Assembly: GCF_017592555.1 (NCBI RefSeq)
Contig: NZ_JAGFNS010000018.1
Coordinates: forward strand, 62,001-126,000
DNA: 64,000 nt
Direction of reading: 5' to 3'
Source: Actinoplanes flavus
Lineage (GTDB): Bacteria > Actinomycetota > Actinomycetes > Mycobacteriales > Micromonosporaceae
This document shows positions 8,980 through 16,915 of this stretch, piece by piece (position 1 is the stretch's first letter; every line of letters starts with the position of its first letter). The translations under genes were made by a program, and so were the position numbers. Under the pieces are notes generated by a model. That model saw only the letters and a list, made by a program, of their open reading frames with translations. It did not search any database and was not told the DNA's origin.

Positions 8980-10085
8980 CCGCCGGGGAGTTCCCGCCGG
9001 GCGTCGCGCAGCTCCCGCCACTGAGCGCCGGTCCGCCAGCCGGTGTGCTGTTCCAGGTAGCGGCGCAGCTTGGCGAGGTCTTCCGGGTTGTCCTTGGCGG
9101 CCGTGCCGGCGAGGCAGGAGGCCAGGTCGGCGCCGGTGCCGGCGGCGCCGCGCAGGAACCAGCCGCGCAGCCCGACGGCGTGTGCCACCGCGACCGCCTC
9201 GGCGGTGCTCATCACGCCGGACAGCCGGTCCATCTCGTCGCCCCGCGCGGTCCGCCCGGTACGCAACTCGCGGAACGCCGTGACCAGGACCTCCAGCACG
9301 TCCCGGCGGGGCGCGACGGTCACCCCGGAGCGCCGCAGCAGCACGCCCGCCTCGGCTTCGACGAGCGCCAGCTCGGTGTCGAAGTCGGCGATCGGGAAGA
9401 CCGTCTCGAAGTTGAACCGCCGCTTCAGCGCCGAGCTCATGTCGTTGACTCCACGGTCCCGGGTGTTGGCCGTGGCGATGATGTTGAAGCCTTCCTTGGC
9501 GAACACCATGCCGGCGCCGCCGGGCAGCTCGGGCACCGCGAGGACCCGGTCGGACAGCGGCGAGAGCAGGCAGTCCTGCACTTCGAGCGGGCACCGGGTG
9601 ATCTCCTCGAACCGGACGGTCCGGCCCTCGGCCATCCCCCGTAGCAGCGGCGCCGGCACCAGCGACCGCTCGCTCGGCCCCTCGGAGACGAGCAGCGCGT
9701 AGTTCCACGAGTACTTGATCTGGTCTTCGGTGGTGGCCGCGCCGCCCTGGATGGTGAGCGTCGAGTCTCCGCTCACCGCGGCCGCCAGCAGCTCGGACAG
9801 CAGCGATTTCGCGGTGCCCGGCTCGCCGACCAGCAGCAGCCCCCGGTTGGTGGCGAGGCTGACCAGCGCCCGGTCGATCAGCGACGGGTCGCCGACGAAC
9901 TTGCGGGTGACGCCCAGCGCGTCGTCACCGACGACGAACGCGCGGGCGGCGCGCAGGCTGAGCGCCCAGCCGGGCGGGGTGGGCGCGTCGTCGGCGGCGC
10001 GCAGGCGGGCCAGCTCGTCCGCATACCGGACCTCGGCGGGCGGGCGCTGCATGGCGTCGGTGGGGATGGTGACGGACAGGGTCAT
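8976..10085 (-). CDS. MoxR-family AAA+ ATPase (YehL-like)
   Basis: A 369-residue protein. Walker A is GEPGTAKS at residues 87-94; Walker B is the RTVRFEEITRCP segment, with two glutamates in place of the usual DE; sensor 1 is NIIATANTRDRGVND; an arginine-rich stretch SALKRRFNFE follows and holds the arginine-finger region. MoxR ATPases act as hexameric remodelling chaperones, usually coupled to a vWA protein, and here the vWA gene is two genes downstream in the same operon. All active-site motifs are present, so it should be a working ATPase. It starts at an ATG overlapping the DUF4132 stop. Confidence 0.9.
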   Translation of the reverse strand: MTLSVTIPTDAMQRPPAEVRYADELARLRAADDAPTPPGWALSLRAARAFVVGDDALGVTRKFVGDPSLIDRALVSLATNRGLLLVGEPGTAKSLLSELLAAAVSGDSTLTIQGGAATTEDQIKYSWNYALLVSEGPSERSLVPAPLLRGMAEGRTVRFEEITRCPLEVQDCLLSPLSDRVLAVPELPGGAGMVFAKEGFNIIATANTRDRGVNDMSSALKRRFNFETVFPIADFDTELALVEAEAGVLLRRSGVTVAPRRDVLEVLVTAFRELRTGRTARGDEMDRLSGVMSTAEAVAVAHAVGLRGWFLRGAAGTGADLASCLAGTAAKDNPEDLAKLRRYLEQHTGWRTGAQWRELRDARRELPGG

Positions 10086-13000
10086 GAGAGCACCTCGGTC
10101 AGGTCGCGCAGCGCCTCGGCCGCGGTGATGGGGTCGAGTTCGGAGAGCCGGTCGTCCTGGTCGTCGCGGTGCCGGTGGTAGCCGGACGCCGGGGCCAGGA
10201 AGACGGCGGTGACGGTCTGGTCGCCGAGGACGTCGACGGCACCGACCGCGATGCCGGGGGAGATCTCCAGCACCAGGTGCCGGCCGCCGGGCACGTCACG
10301 CTGGAACCAGCCCTGCACCCCGGCGTCCTGTGGGGCGCCGCGCCGCCAGCCACGGCGTTCCAGCCCGAGCAGCCGGGTGCTGGGCACGGTCACGCCGGTG
10401 AGGGCCGCGGCCCGCGCCGAGGTGAGCGGCTCGGTCCCCCGGGCCAGCTGGGGGAACGGCTGGAGGATCTCGTAGTCGGCGAACACCCCGGCCCAGGCGG
10501 CCAGGCCGGCGCCGAGGTGGACGGGGTGGGCGATGCCGATCGCCTCGTCGTCGCCGAGGGTCACCGTGTCGTCGGTGACGTCGGCGAGGCTGCGGTCCTC
10601 GGCCAGGCGCACGCCGCCGGCCGGGGCGCCGACGGCGTCGAACCGCACCCAGACCAGGCGGCGGACCAGGTGGCGGAGCAGCGGGTGGCCGGCGAAGAAC
10701 TGCCGGAATCCGGCGCCGGTCCACCGGCGCTGGGCGGTCATCGCCTCCTCCAGCCGGCGGACCTGGTCGGCGGCGATCGCCCGGACGTCCTTTTTCAGGG
10801 CGGCGAACCGTTCATACGCCTCCGCGGCCGGCGCCGCGTCGTCCTGGGCGCCCGGCTTGGGCAGGGCCTTGAGGCGGCGGCCGGTCGCGTCGGTCACGAA
10901 CGGTCTCAGCTGCTCGTCGAACCCCACGGTGAAGGTGCGGCGCCCGTAGTCGAGGACCATGCCGCCGTCGGCGTCCAGCCCGAGGTCGGGCACGAGCCGG
11001 TCGGCCAGCTCGTCGGGGGTGAGACCGCGTTCCGCCGCCAGTTCGGCGATCTTCTCCCCGGCCCGCTCCTTGAGCCCGCGGAACGGGACCTTCCGCGCGA
11101 TGCCGTCGAGGTACATGAGGGCCACGTCGGTGCCGATGGCGGCGAGCACGTCGAGGCCGGTGACGGCGCGGGCGTGCCCGCCCTCGCCGGGCCAGGCCCG
11201 GATGACCGGGGCCAGCCGCCGGACGGTCTCGTCGTCGCCGAGCGGCCCGAGCGCGTCGAGGGCCCAGTTCTGTTTCGCCGGGTGCCCGGCCGCCCGCCAG
11301 GCCTCGAACAGCGCCCACCCGAACCCGGCCAGGTCGGCCGGCTCGCACTCGGCCACCACCACGCCGACGCCGGGGTAGACACCGTCGAGCCGGGAGAGGG
11401 CGAGCATGGTGATCAGGTTGCGGACGGCGTCGAGGGGCAGCTCACCGCGGTCGCCGGTGAGCCGAATCGGCGGCAGCGTCGCCGGGTTCGCCCAGTCCGG
11501 CAGCACCGGCATGGTCTTCGGCAGGACGGTCAGCGGGTCGACGGCGAGGATCTCCTCCACCGCGGCGACCGCCTCGGGGCCGTGCCGCCCGGCGGCGGCG
11601 AGCACCTCGTCGCGCGGCAGCAGGCGCAGCGCGGCCTCGGCGTCGCCGCGGGCCGTGCCGGGCCGGCCGGCCGCGACCGGGACGAGGGCCCGGGCCGCGA
11701 AGGCGCCGTGCCGGGCGAACCAGGCGGCGGCCACCCGCCGGATCGGCCGGGACCGCGCGTGCCAGCCCGCCATCAGCAGCGCCACCTGGGGATCGGCGGC
11801 CGGGACCAGCGCCGGGGCGCCGGCCAACGGGAACCGCCGGGCGGCGTCGGCGAGCGCCGGGACGGCCGCCGCCTCGAACCGGGCCAGCAGCTCGGGGCCC
11901 CAGTCCTCCAGATCGTACGAATACCGCGGCCGCCAGGCGGTCACCCGGGGACGGGCCAGCTCGTCGGGGGCCTGGAGGAAGAAGAAGACCGTGTCCCAGG
12001 CGGGCGGGTCACCGCCGTCGATCCGCTCGGCGACGGCGTCCCAGTCGTAGGAGCCGCCGTGGCGGGCCGCCCAGGAGCCGTCGGCCCAGCTCTCCCGCTC
12101 GCCGGCGGCCCAGACCACCCGGGACTCCGCGGTGCCGGTCAGCCCGTCGACGACGATCGGGTGGCGCTTCACCGGCGATCGCCAGGGCGGGTCGAGCAGG
12201 ATCGCCGGGACGTCCCCGGGAGCGGCTTTCGCCGTCTCGGCGAAGGTCAGCGCGGCCTCCGCCCGGTCCAGGCGGACGGCGGCCTCGGCGGCGAGCAGCG
12301 GCCGGACCTCGGCGGCGAGGCCCCGGTTGCCGGCCAGATGGTTGGCGAGCAGCCGGCCGTCGTCCGGGGTGGCGGCCATCAGGCGCATGGCGCGGGCCGG
12401 ATAGCGGGCGCCGGCGTCGGCCAGGGCGGCCGGCGCGTACGGCTGGTCGCGCCGGTCGAGCAGGGCCTGGAACGCCCGGTCGCCGCCGATCACGGCCAGC
12501 ATGCCGAACAGTTTCTGCCGGCCCTGGGCATCGGTCCGGTGCGGCGTGTCGCACCACCGCGCCAGGGCGGGCGCGGCATCCGGGCCGAGCGTGCCCACGA
12601 AGGTGTGGATCACCTCGCTCTGCCGCAGCGCCGCCCCGGGGTTCACCTGCCCGGCCAGCGGGGTGGCGATCTCCTCCCGGTCGACGACGGTCAACAGCAT
12701 CTGCTTGATCATCTCGAGGTGGGGCCGCGCCATCACCTCGGCGCAGATCTCCGCCGCCCAGCCGGCCTCGTCGGGCGCCATCACCGAGATCACCGCGCGC
12801 TGGGCGAGCGACGGCCCGCGCACCGCGGCGAGCGCGCCGATCACCCGGTCATACTCCTCCGGGCGGGCGGCCACGACGGCCCGGCGCAACCGGAACGCCA
12901 TCCGCTGGGCGAGGAACGAGGTGTAGCCGACGGCGTCCCGGTCGGGGACGCCGCGGGTGATCGCCGCGCCGGTGGTGGACTCCCCGGGGTAGAGCGCGGC

Positions 13001-13369
13001 CAGCTCGGCGACGGCCGCCGCGGCGAACGGCAGCCCCCGCCGGGAGCGCCAGTGGCCCGGCAGCGCCAGCATCTCGTCGTGCCGGTCCCACTGGAGGACG
13101 CTCGCGATCACCCGGGTGACGGCCGCGGCGCCGAGCGGTGGGGCGGACGGATCACCGGACAGGTAGGCACGCCCGGCCGCGGCGATGTCTTCCGGCGTGA
13201 GCCGGTTGGCCACCGACGCCCGTGCCTCGCCCTCGAACGTGGCCAGCAGCGCCTCGGCGGTTGTGACATCGGTCGCTCTCACGCTCGGCGAGGCGGGCGC
13301 CGACGCCCGGCGGGGCAGCACGAACCGCTTCCACCCCACCGGAACGACGAACGTCTCCACGCTCGGCAT
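10082..13369 (-). CDS. DUF4132 protein (YehI-like), first gene of the MoxR/vWA operon
   Basis: About 1095 residues from the ATG at 13369, which has GGTGAG a few bases upstream. An in-frame ATG at 13405, close behind a TAGGGT -10-like box at 13417-13422, would give a nearly leaderless 12-residue longer form. Most of the protein is helical and Ala/Leu-rich, as in HEAT/ARM-like scaffolds. The C-terminal ~250 residues hold the conserved DUF4132 part: LDYGRRTFTVGFDEQLRPFV, KALPKPGAQDD, FAALKKDVRAIAADQVRRLE, RLVWVRFD. E. coli YehI belongs to this family. It carries no nuclease or kinase motif that I can see. It probably serves as a large scaffold or target-binding subunit, which is inferred from context only. 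Confidence 0.83.
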   Translation of the reverse strand: MPSVETFVVPVGWKRFVLPRRASAPASPSVRATDVTTAEALLATFEGEARASVANRLTPEDIAAAGRAYLSGDPSAPPLGAAAVTRVIASVLQWDRHDEMLALPGHWRSRRGLPFAAAAVAELAALYPGESTTGAAITRGVPDRDAVGYTSFLAQRMAFRLRRAVVAARPEEYDRVIGALAAVRGPSLAQRAVISVMAPDEAGWAAEICAEVMARPHLEMIKQMLLTVVDREEIATPLAGQVNPGAALRQSEVIHTFVGTLGPDAAPALARWCDTPHRTDAQGRQKLFGMLAVIGGDRAFQALLDRRDQPYAPAALADAGARYPARAMRLMAATPDDGRLLANHLAGNRGLAAEVRPLLAAEAAVRLDRAEAALTFAETAKAAPGDVPAILLDPPWRSPVKRHPIVVDGLTGTAESRVVWAAGERESWADGSWAARHGGSYDWDAVAERIDGGDPPAWDTVFFFLQAPDELARPRVTAWRPRYSYDLEDWGPELLARFEAAAVPALADAARRFPLAGAPALVPAADPQVALLMAGWHARSRPIRRVAAAWFARHGAFAARALVPVAAGRPGTARGDAEAALRLLPRDEVLAAAGRHGPEAVAAVEEILAVDPLTVLPKTMPVLPDWANPATLPPIRLTGDRGELPLDAVRNLITMLALSRLDGVYPGVGVVVAECEPADLAGFGWALFEAWRAAGHPAKQNWALDALGPLGDDETVRRLAPVIRAWPGEGGHARAVTGLDVLAAIGTDVALMYLDGIARKVPFRGLKERAGEKIAELAAERGLTPDELADRLVPDLGLDADGGMVLDYGRRTFTVGFDEQLRPFVTDATGRRLKALPKPGAQDDAAPAAEAYERFAALKKDVRAIAADQVRRLEEAMTAQRRWTGAGFRQFFAGHPLLRHLVRRLVWVRFDAVGAPAGGVRLAEDRSLADVTDDTVTLGDDEAIGIAHPVHLGAGLAAWAGVFADYEILQPFPQLARGTEPLTSARAAALTGVTVPSTRLLGLERRGWRRGAPQDAGVQGWFQRDVPGGRHLVLEISPGIAVGAVDVLGDQTVTAVFLAPASGYHRHRDDQDDRLSELDPITAAEALRDLTEVLS

Positions 13370-13512
13370 CTCGCTCACCGGCCACTCCCCAGGGTTCGGC
13401 TCCATCGAACGGCTGCACCCTAGCGACTCCCACCGACAAAAACCGGGGCGGGCGGCCCCGGCATCGACCACCATGGACTTCTCGACCACGGTGCACCAGA
13501 GTGTCAGGCAGG

Positions 13513-13550
13513 ACCGGCGCGGGCCGCGCAGGCGGCCGGCCCGCGCCGGT
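13513..13550 (-). terminator. GC-rich hairpin after GNAT gene
   Basis: A perfect 14-bp stem (ACCGGCGCGGGCCG pairing with CGGCCCGCGCCGGT) with a 10-nt loop lies 30 bp past the stop of the minus-strand GNAT gene and before the DUF4132 gene. There is no T-run, as is common for actinobacterial terminators. It would separate the GNAT transcript from the five-gene operon downstream. Confidence 0.6.
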
Positions 13551-13580
13551 GCTCCTCAACGGAGGGTTGCGAGCGCCGGA

Positions 13581-14330
13581 TCAGCCGAGCGAGATGTAGA
13601 GCCGATGACCGGCCGGGACGAAGCCGACCCGCTCGTAGACCCGCCACGAGTCGTCCCCGCCCGCTTCCAGCCAGGCGATCTCCAGGCCGCGGGCGAACAT
13701 CCGGTGGACCACCTCGGCGGTGATCGCCGCGGCCAGCCCACGTTTGCGGAAGGGCTCCCGGACACCGATGCCGCCCACTTCGCTGAGCCGATCCTGCGGC
13801 GGGCCGGCCTGCCCACCGCCCGCGCACTCCCCGCCGTCGGTGAACGCCGCCAGCGCGATCCCACCGCGGTCCTGGCCGCGGCGGATCCGGGCGACGTCGG
13901 CGTCGGTGGCCCAGTCCTCGCCGAAGGCCTCGCCGACGGCCGCGGCCATGGCGGCCCGGTCCGGGTCCGTGCCGGGTTCCACGAGACGCAGACCTTCCGG
14001 TACGGGACACGCCGTCAACGATGCTGGAGTGCAGATCAGGTACTGATGCCGGGCCTCGATGGTGAACCCGGCCGCGAGCAGCAGCTCCTCCAGCTCGGGG
14101 GCGCTGCTGCACACGTACTCGAATCGGGGTTTGCGCCCGGCGGACCGGAACGCGCCGATCAGGGCCGTGACGTCGGCCTCGGTGATCGGCGCGCCCGGCA
14201 CCGGTGACGCGTAGTTGAGGTAGGGACTGGTCGTGTCCGGGTCGAGACCGGCCACGAAGGGGCCGATCTCGACAACCTGCGGACGGTTCCGGAGGTGGGA
14301 CACGACAGAGCGCTGGATGCGCAGATCCAT
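13581..14330 (-). CDS. GNAT family N-acetyltransferase
   Basis: A 249-residue protein. The C-terminal half holds the acetyl-CoA loop in a GGIGVREPFRKRGLAAAI segment (beta-4 then R-x-x-G-x-A, around residues 185-205) and an IAWLEAGGDDSWRVYERVGF motif ending in the usual Y-x-x-x-G-F. The N-terminal ~120 residues are a divergent second half, with HQYLICTP aligning to a GNAT beta strand. The acceptor is unknown. ATG start at 14328-14330; a 14-bp hairpin follows the stop. The upstream 180 bp is relatively AT-rich and probably holds its promoter; a 9-bp inverted repeat (14349-14357 with 14445-14453) lies there. Confidence 0.8.
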   Translation of the reverse strand: MDLRIQRSVVSHLRNRPQVVEIGPFVAGLDPDTTSPYLNYASPVPGAPITEADVTALIGAFRSAGRKPRFEYVCSSAPELEELLLAAGFTIEARHQYLICTPASLTACPVPEGLRLVEPGTDPDRAAMAAAVGEAFGEDWATDADVARIRRGQDRGGIALAAFTDGGECAGGGQAGPPQDRLSEVGGIGVREPFRKRGLAAAITAEVVHRMFARGLEIAWLEAGGDDSWRVYERVGFVPAGHRLYISLG

Positions 14331-14511
14331 GATGGGGAAAGCCTTTTCAGAGTGAAGGAAAACCTGCAGAAAACGGGGACATGCAGGGCCGCCGCAGGCG
14401 GAGAATGCTCAGCGGCGGCCGGAGGGCCAGGCCGTGATCATTGGCTTCACTCTTTCAGGGAATCGGGATCGCACACCCTCGGCGCGATCACGCGCAAACA
14501 CTTTCACGAAC

Positions 14512-14736
14512 TCACGGTGGGCGCAAGCCACCCTCCTCGGAGGACCGCTGTGCGGCGATCCAGGCCTCCACCTCCTCCACGAGCCAGACCTTGCCCTGGG
14601 CCAGCACCGCCACCGGGTCGGGGAAGTCCGGGCGGTTGACGAGCAGGTAGGCCTGCTGGCGGCTGATGTCTCCGATGCGGACGCGGATCTCGTGCACGCC
14701 CATCAGGCGGAACGTCGACGACTCCATGCCTCCCAC
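14512..14736 (-). CDS. small AlpA/excisionase-like helix-turn-helix protein
   Basis: A 74-residue protein. The GTG start at 14736 has GGAG five bases upstream; an ATG at 14727 would remove three residues. The body reads as a short winged-HTH of the AlpA/MerR-N type: EIRVRIGDISRQQAYLLVN is the likely helix-turn-helix, FPDPVAVLAQGKVWLVEEVEAWIAA the wing and last helix, matching the conserved F-P-x-P and V-W-x-x-x-x-V-x-x-W pattern of the family. Such proteins are excisionases or small regulators. No integrase or att-like repeat is visible nearby, so it is more likely a stand-alone regulator. It lies directly downstream of the tetR gene on the same strand (27 bp gap) and may be cotranscribed. 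Confidence 0.7.
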   Translation of the reverse strand: MGGMESSTFRLMGVHEIRVRIGDISRQQAYLLVNRPDFPDPVAVLAQGKVWLVEEVEAWIAAQRSSEEGGLRPP

Positions 14737-14763
14737 CCTAGCTCCATGACACTGGTCGCTGCG

Positions 14764-15324
14764 CTAGAGCGAATCGGGCCGGGTGAGATACCGCTGGACG
14801 GTCGGGCCGAGCCAGGCGACCGCCTCCTCCCGCTCCAGGGCGGCCATCGGGGGCAGCCGCAACACATAGCGGCAGAGCGCGAATCCGAGCATCTGGGAGG
14901 CGACCAGACCGGCCCGGAGGGGGGCCTGATCCGCCTCCGGGGACAGCCGGGCGGCCAGCGGACCGAGCTGCCCGGCGAAGATCGCCCGCATCCGCTCGGC
15001 GGGCCCCTCCTGGGTGACCGCGGCACGGAGCAGCGCTAGCAACGTGTCATCCCCCTCCCAGCGCTCCAGGAAGTGCCTGACCAGCATTTCTCCGACCGCG
15101 GCGGGCTCGGCGCCGGTCAGGTCCGGCAGCCGCAGATCGAACTCGGCGGCCGCGGCGAACAGCCCTTCCTTGTTGCCGTAGTAACGCATGACCATCGATG
15201 GGTCGATGCGCGCGTCGGCGGCGATCGCGCGGATGGTGGCACGCTCGAACCCGTCGGCGGCGAAGCGCTCCCGGGCGGCGGCCAGGATCGCGGCGCGGGT
15301 GGCGTCGGAACGGCGGGTCGTCAT
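14764..15324 (-). CDS. TetR family repressor, divergent from FAD monooxygenase
   Basis: A 186-residue regulator. The N-terminal HTH (residues about 10-55) has the typical TetR pattern: AAARERFAADGFERATIRAIAADARIDP and then VMRYYGNKEGLFAAA. The C-terminal ligand domain is helical and includes the usual LLRAAVTQEG and FALCRYVLRLPP segments. ATG at 15322-15324; another ATG nine bases upstream is possible. Its own promoter can be read on the minus strand as TTGTTG-17-TAGAAT, with an operator covering the -35 box, so autorepression is likely. It almost certainly also controls the divergent monooxygenase; the ligand would be the substrate of that enzyme or a toxic aromatic compound. Confidence 0.88.
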   Translation of the reverse strand: MTTRRSDATRAAILAAARERFAADGFERATIRAIAADARIDPSMVMRYYGNKEGLFAAAAEFDLRLPDLTGAEPAAVGEMLVRHFLERWEGDDTLLALLRAAVTQEGPAERMRAIFAGQLGPLAARLSPEADQAPLRAGLVASQMLGFALCRYVLRLPPMAALEREEAVAWLGPTVQRYLTRPDSL

Positions 15325-15350
15325 GCGTCGCATTCTATGCCAACGGTCGT

Positions 15351-15414
15351 TTGCCAACAACTGTTGACTACACCGCCGAGTGACGCCTATGGTTTTGCCA
15401 ACACCTGTTGGCAA
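15351..15414. promoter_or_regulatory. twin TetR operators and divergent promoters
   Basis: Operator 2 (15395-15414) is a perfect palindrome, TTGCCAACA-CC-TGTTGGCAA. Operator 1 (15351-15370) has the same left arm and a partly degenerate right arm. The monooxygenase promoter reads TTGACT (15364-15369), an 18-bp spacer and TATGGT (15388-15393). Operator 1 therefore covers its -35 box and operator 2 its start site. Operator 1 also covers the tetR -35 box on the other strand. This layout explains repression of both genes by one regulator. Confidence 0.8.
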
Positions 15415-15430
15415 GCGAGCGGAGGACACC

Positions 15431-16807
15431 ATGCACACCACCGTCGCGATCATCGGCGCCGGCCCCACCGGGCTCCTGCTCGCCGGAGACCTGGCCACGG
15501 CCGGCGTCCCGGTCACCGTCTTCGAGCGCCGGTCCGAGACGTCCAACCTGACCCGGGCCTTCGGCGTGCACGCCCGCACCCTGGAGCTGCTCGACGCCCG
15601 CGGCCTCGCCGACGACCTGGTCGCCGAGGGTGCCCGGGTGCGGCGGCTGCGGCTGTTCGACGGGATCGAGCTGGACCTGTCCCGGCTGCCGTCCCGGTTC
15701 CCCTACCTGCTGATCACCCCGCAGTACCGGGTGGAGCAGGCGCTGGCCGAGCGTGCCCGCAAAGCCGGCGCCGAGTTCCGCGAGGGCGCCCGCCTCACCG
15801 GCCTGCGGCAGGACGCCGACCTGGTCACCCTGGAGTTCGAGGACGGCGGCACGGTCACCGCCGACTACGTGGTCGGCGCCGACGGCCTGCACAGCACCGT
15901 CCGGCAGAGCCTCGGCCTGCCCTTCCCCGGCAAGGCCGTGCTCACCTCGATCATGCTGGCCGACGTCCGGCTGGCCACCCCGCCCGAGGACGTGCTGGCG
16001 GTCGACGCGGTCGGCGACGCCTTCGCCATGGTCGCCCCGTTCGGCGACGGGTGGTACCGGATCTTCGCCTGGAACCGGGACAACCAGGTCGGCGACCGCA
16101 CCCCGGTGACGCTCGACGAGATCCGCGCGGTCACCCGCCGCGTCCACGGCACCGACTTCGGCATCACCGAGACCCGCTGGATGTCCCGCTTCCACAGCGA
16201 CGAGCGCCAGGCTCCGCGCTACCGGGTGGGCCGGGTGTTCCTGGCCGGCGACGCCGCCCACGTGCACTCGCCGGCCGGCGGCCAGGGCATGAACACCGGC
16301 CTCCAGGACGCCGCGAACCTCTCCTGGAAACTCGCCGCCGCCGTCCGGGGCCGGGCTCCCGAGGGGCTGCTCGACACCTACCAGAGCGAACGGCACCCGG
16401 TCGGCCGGCTGGTCCTGCGCAGCAGCGGCACCCTGATCCGGGCCGCCATGATCCGCTCCGCGGTGGGCCGCCGGGTCCGCGACACCCTCGGCCGGATCCT
16501 GCTCGGCCTGCCGCCGGTGACCCGCCGCGCCGCCGGGATCATCTCCGGCGTCGGCATCTCCTACCCCGGCGCGCCGCGGGCCGCCGACGTCACCCTGCGC
16601 GACGGCCAGCGGCTCTACGAGGCACTGCGCGACGGCCGGCACGTGCTCCTCACCGATCAAAACCTGGAGGGGTACGAGGACCGCGTGCTCGTGGCGGCCC
16701 CCGGGTCCACCACCGGCGAGGCGACCCTGATCCGTCCGGACGGCTACGTGGCGTGGCGCGGCCCGGCCACCGAGGCCCCCACCGCCGTGGCCCGCCTCGT
16801 GCCCTGA
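15431..16807 (+). CDS. class A FAD-dependent monooxygenase
   Basis: A 458-residue flavoprotein of the p-hydroxybenzoate hydroxylase fold. It has the GxGxxG FAD motif (IIGAGPTGLLLAGDLA, residues about 7-22), the DG motif (VVGADGLHSTVRQSL) and the GD motif (RVFLAGDAAHVHSPAGGQGMN). These place it with NADPH-dependent aromatic hydroxylases, including antibiotic-modifying enzymes such as rifampicin monooxygenase and polyketide tailoring oxygenases. It is shorter than forms with a thioredoxin-like C-terminal domain, though a short remnant (ALRDGRHVLL, GYVAWRG) is present. GGAGGA lies 4 bases before the ATG. It is controlled by the divergent TetR gene. The natural substrate is unknown. Confidence 0.88.
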   Translation: MHTTVAIIGAGPTGLLLAGDLATAGVPVTVFERRSETSNLTRAFGVHARTLELLDARGLADDLVAEGARVRRLRLFDGIELDLSRLPSRFPYLLITPQYRVEQALAERARKAGAEFREGARLTGLRQDADLVTLEFEDGGTVTADYVVGADGLHSTVRQSLGLPFPGKAVLTSIMLADVRLATPPEDVLAVDAVGDAFAMVAPFGDGWYRIFAWNRDNQVGDRTPVTLDEIRAVTRRVHGTDFGITETRWMSRFHSDERQAPRYRVGRVFLAGDAAHVHSPAGGQGMNTGLQDAANLSWKLAAAVRGRAPEGLLDTYQSERHPVGRLVLRSSGTLIRAAMIRSAVGRRVRDTLGRILLGLPPVTRRAAGIISGVGISYPGAPRAADVTLRDGQRLYEALRDGRHVLLTDQNLEGYEDRVLVAAPGSTTGEATLIRPDGYVAWRGPATEAPTAVARLVP

Positions 16808-16915
16808 CCGGCCGAACCCGCGATCCGCCCACTTCGAGATCGGGTGGGCGTACCGGAAAAAGGAAGCGTAAGGCTGACGCCAAGATCTCCACCGGGAGTG
16901 CGTGGCGGTGGGACG

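Noticed and set aside
10169..13423. Very long plus-strand open frame opposite the DUF4132 gene
   Set aside because: It is a GC-bias shadow: Gly/Arg/Pro/His-rich, no domain, and lies wholly antisense to a recognisable gene. The same applies to 53807-57739 opposite carB and pyrD, 15368-17935 opposite the monooxygenase and DUF3616 genes, and 6838-8826 opposite DUF5682.
14349..14453. 9-bp inverted repeat AGAGTGAAG/CTTCACTCT upstream of the second GNAT gene
   Set aside because: Arms are almost 90 bp apart and short; chance is likely.
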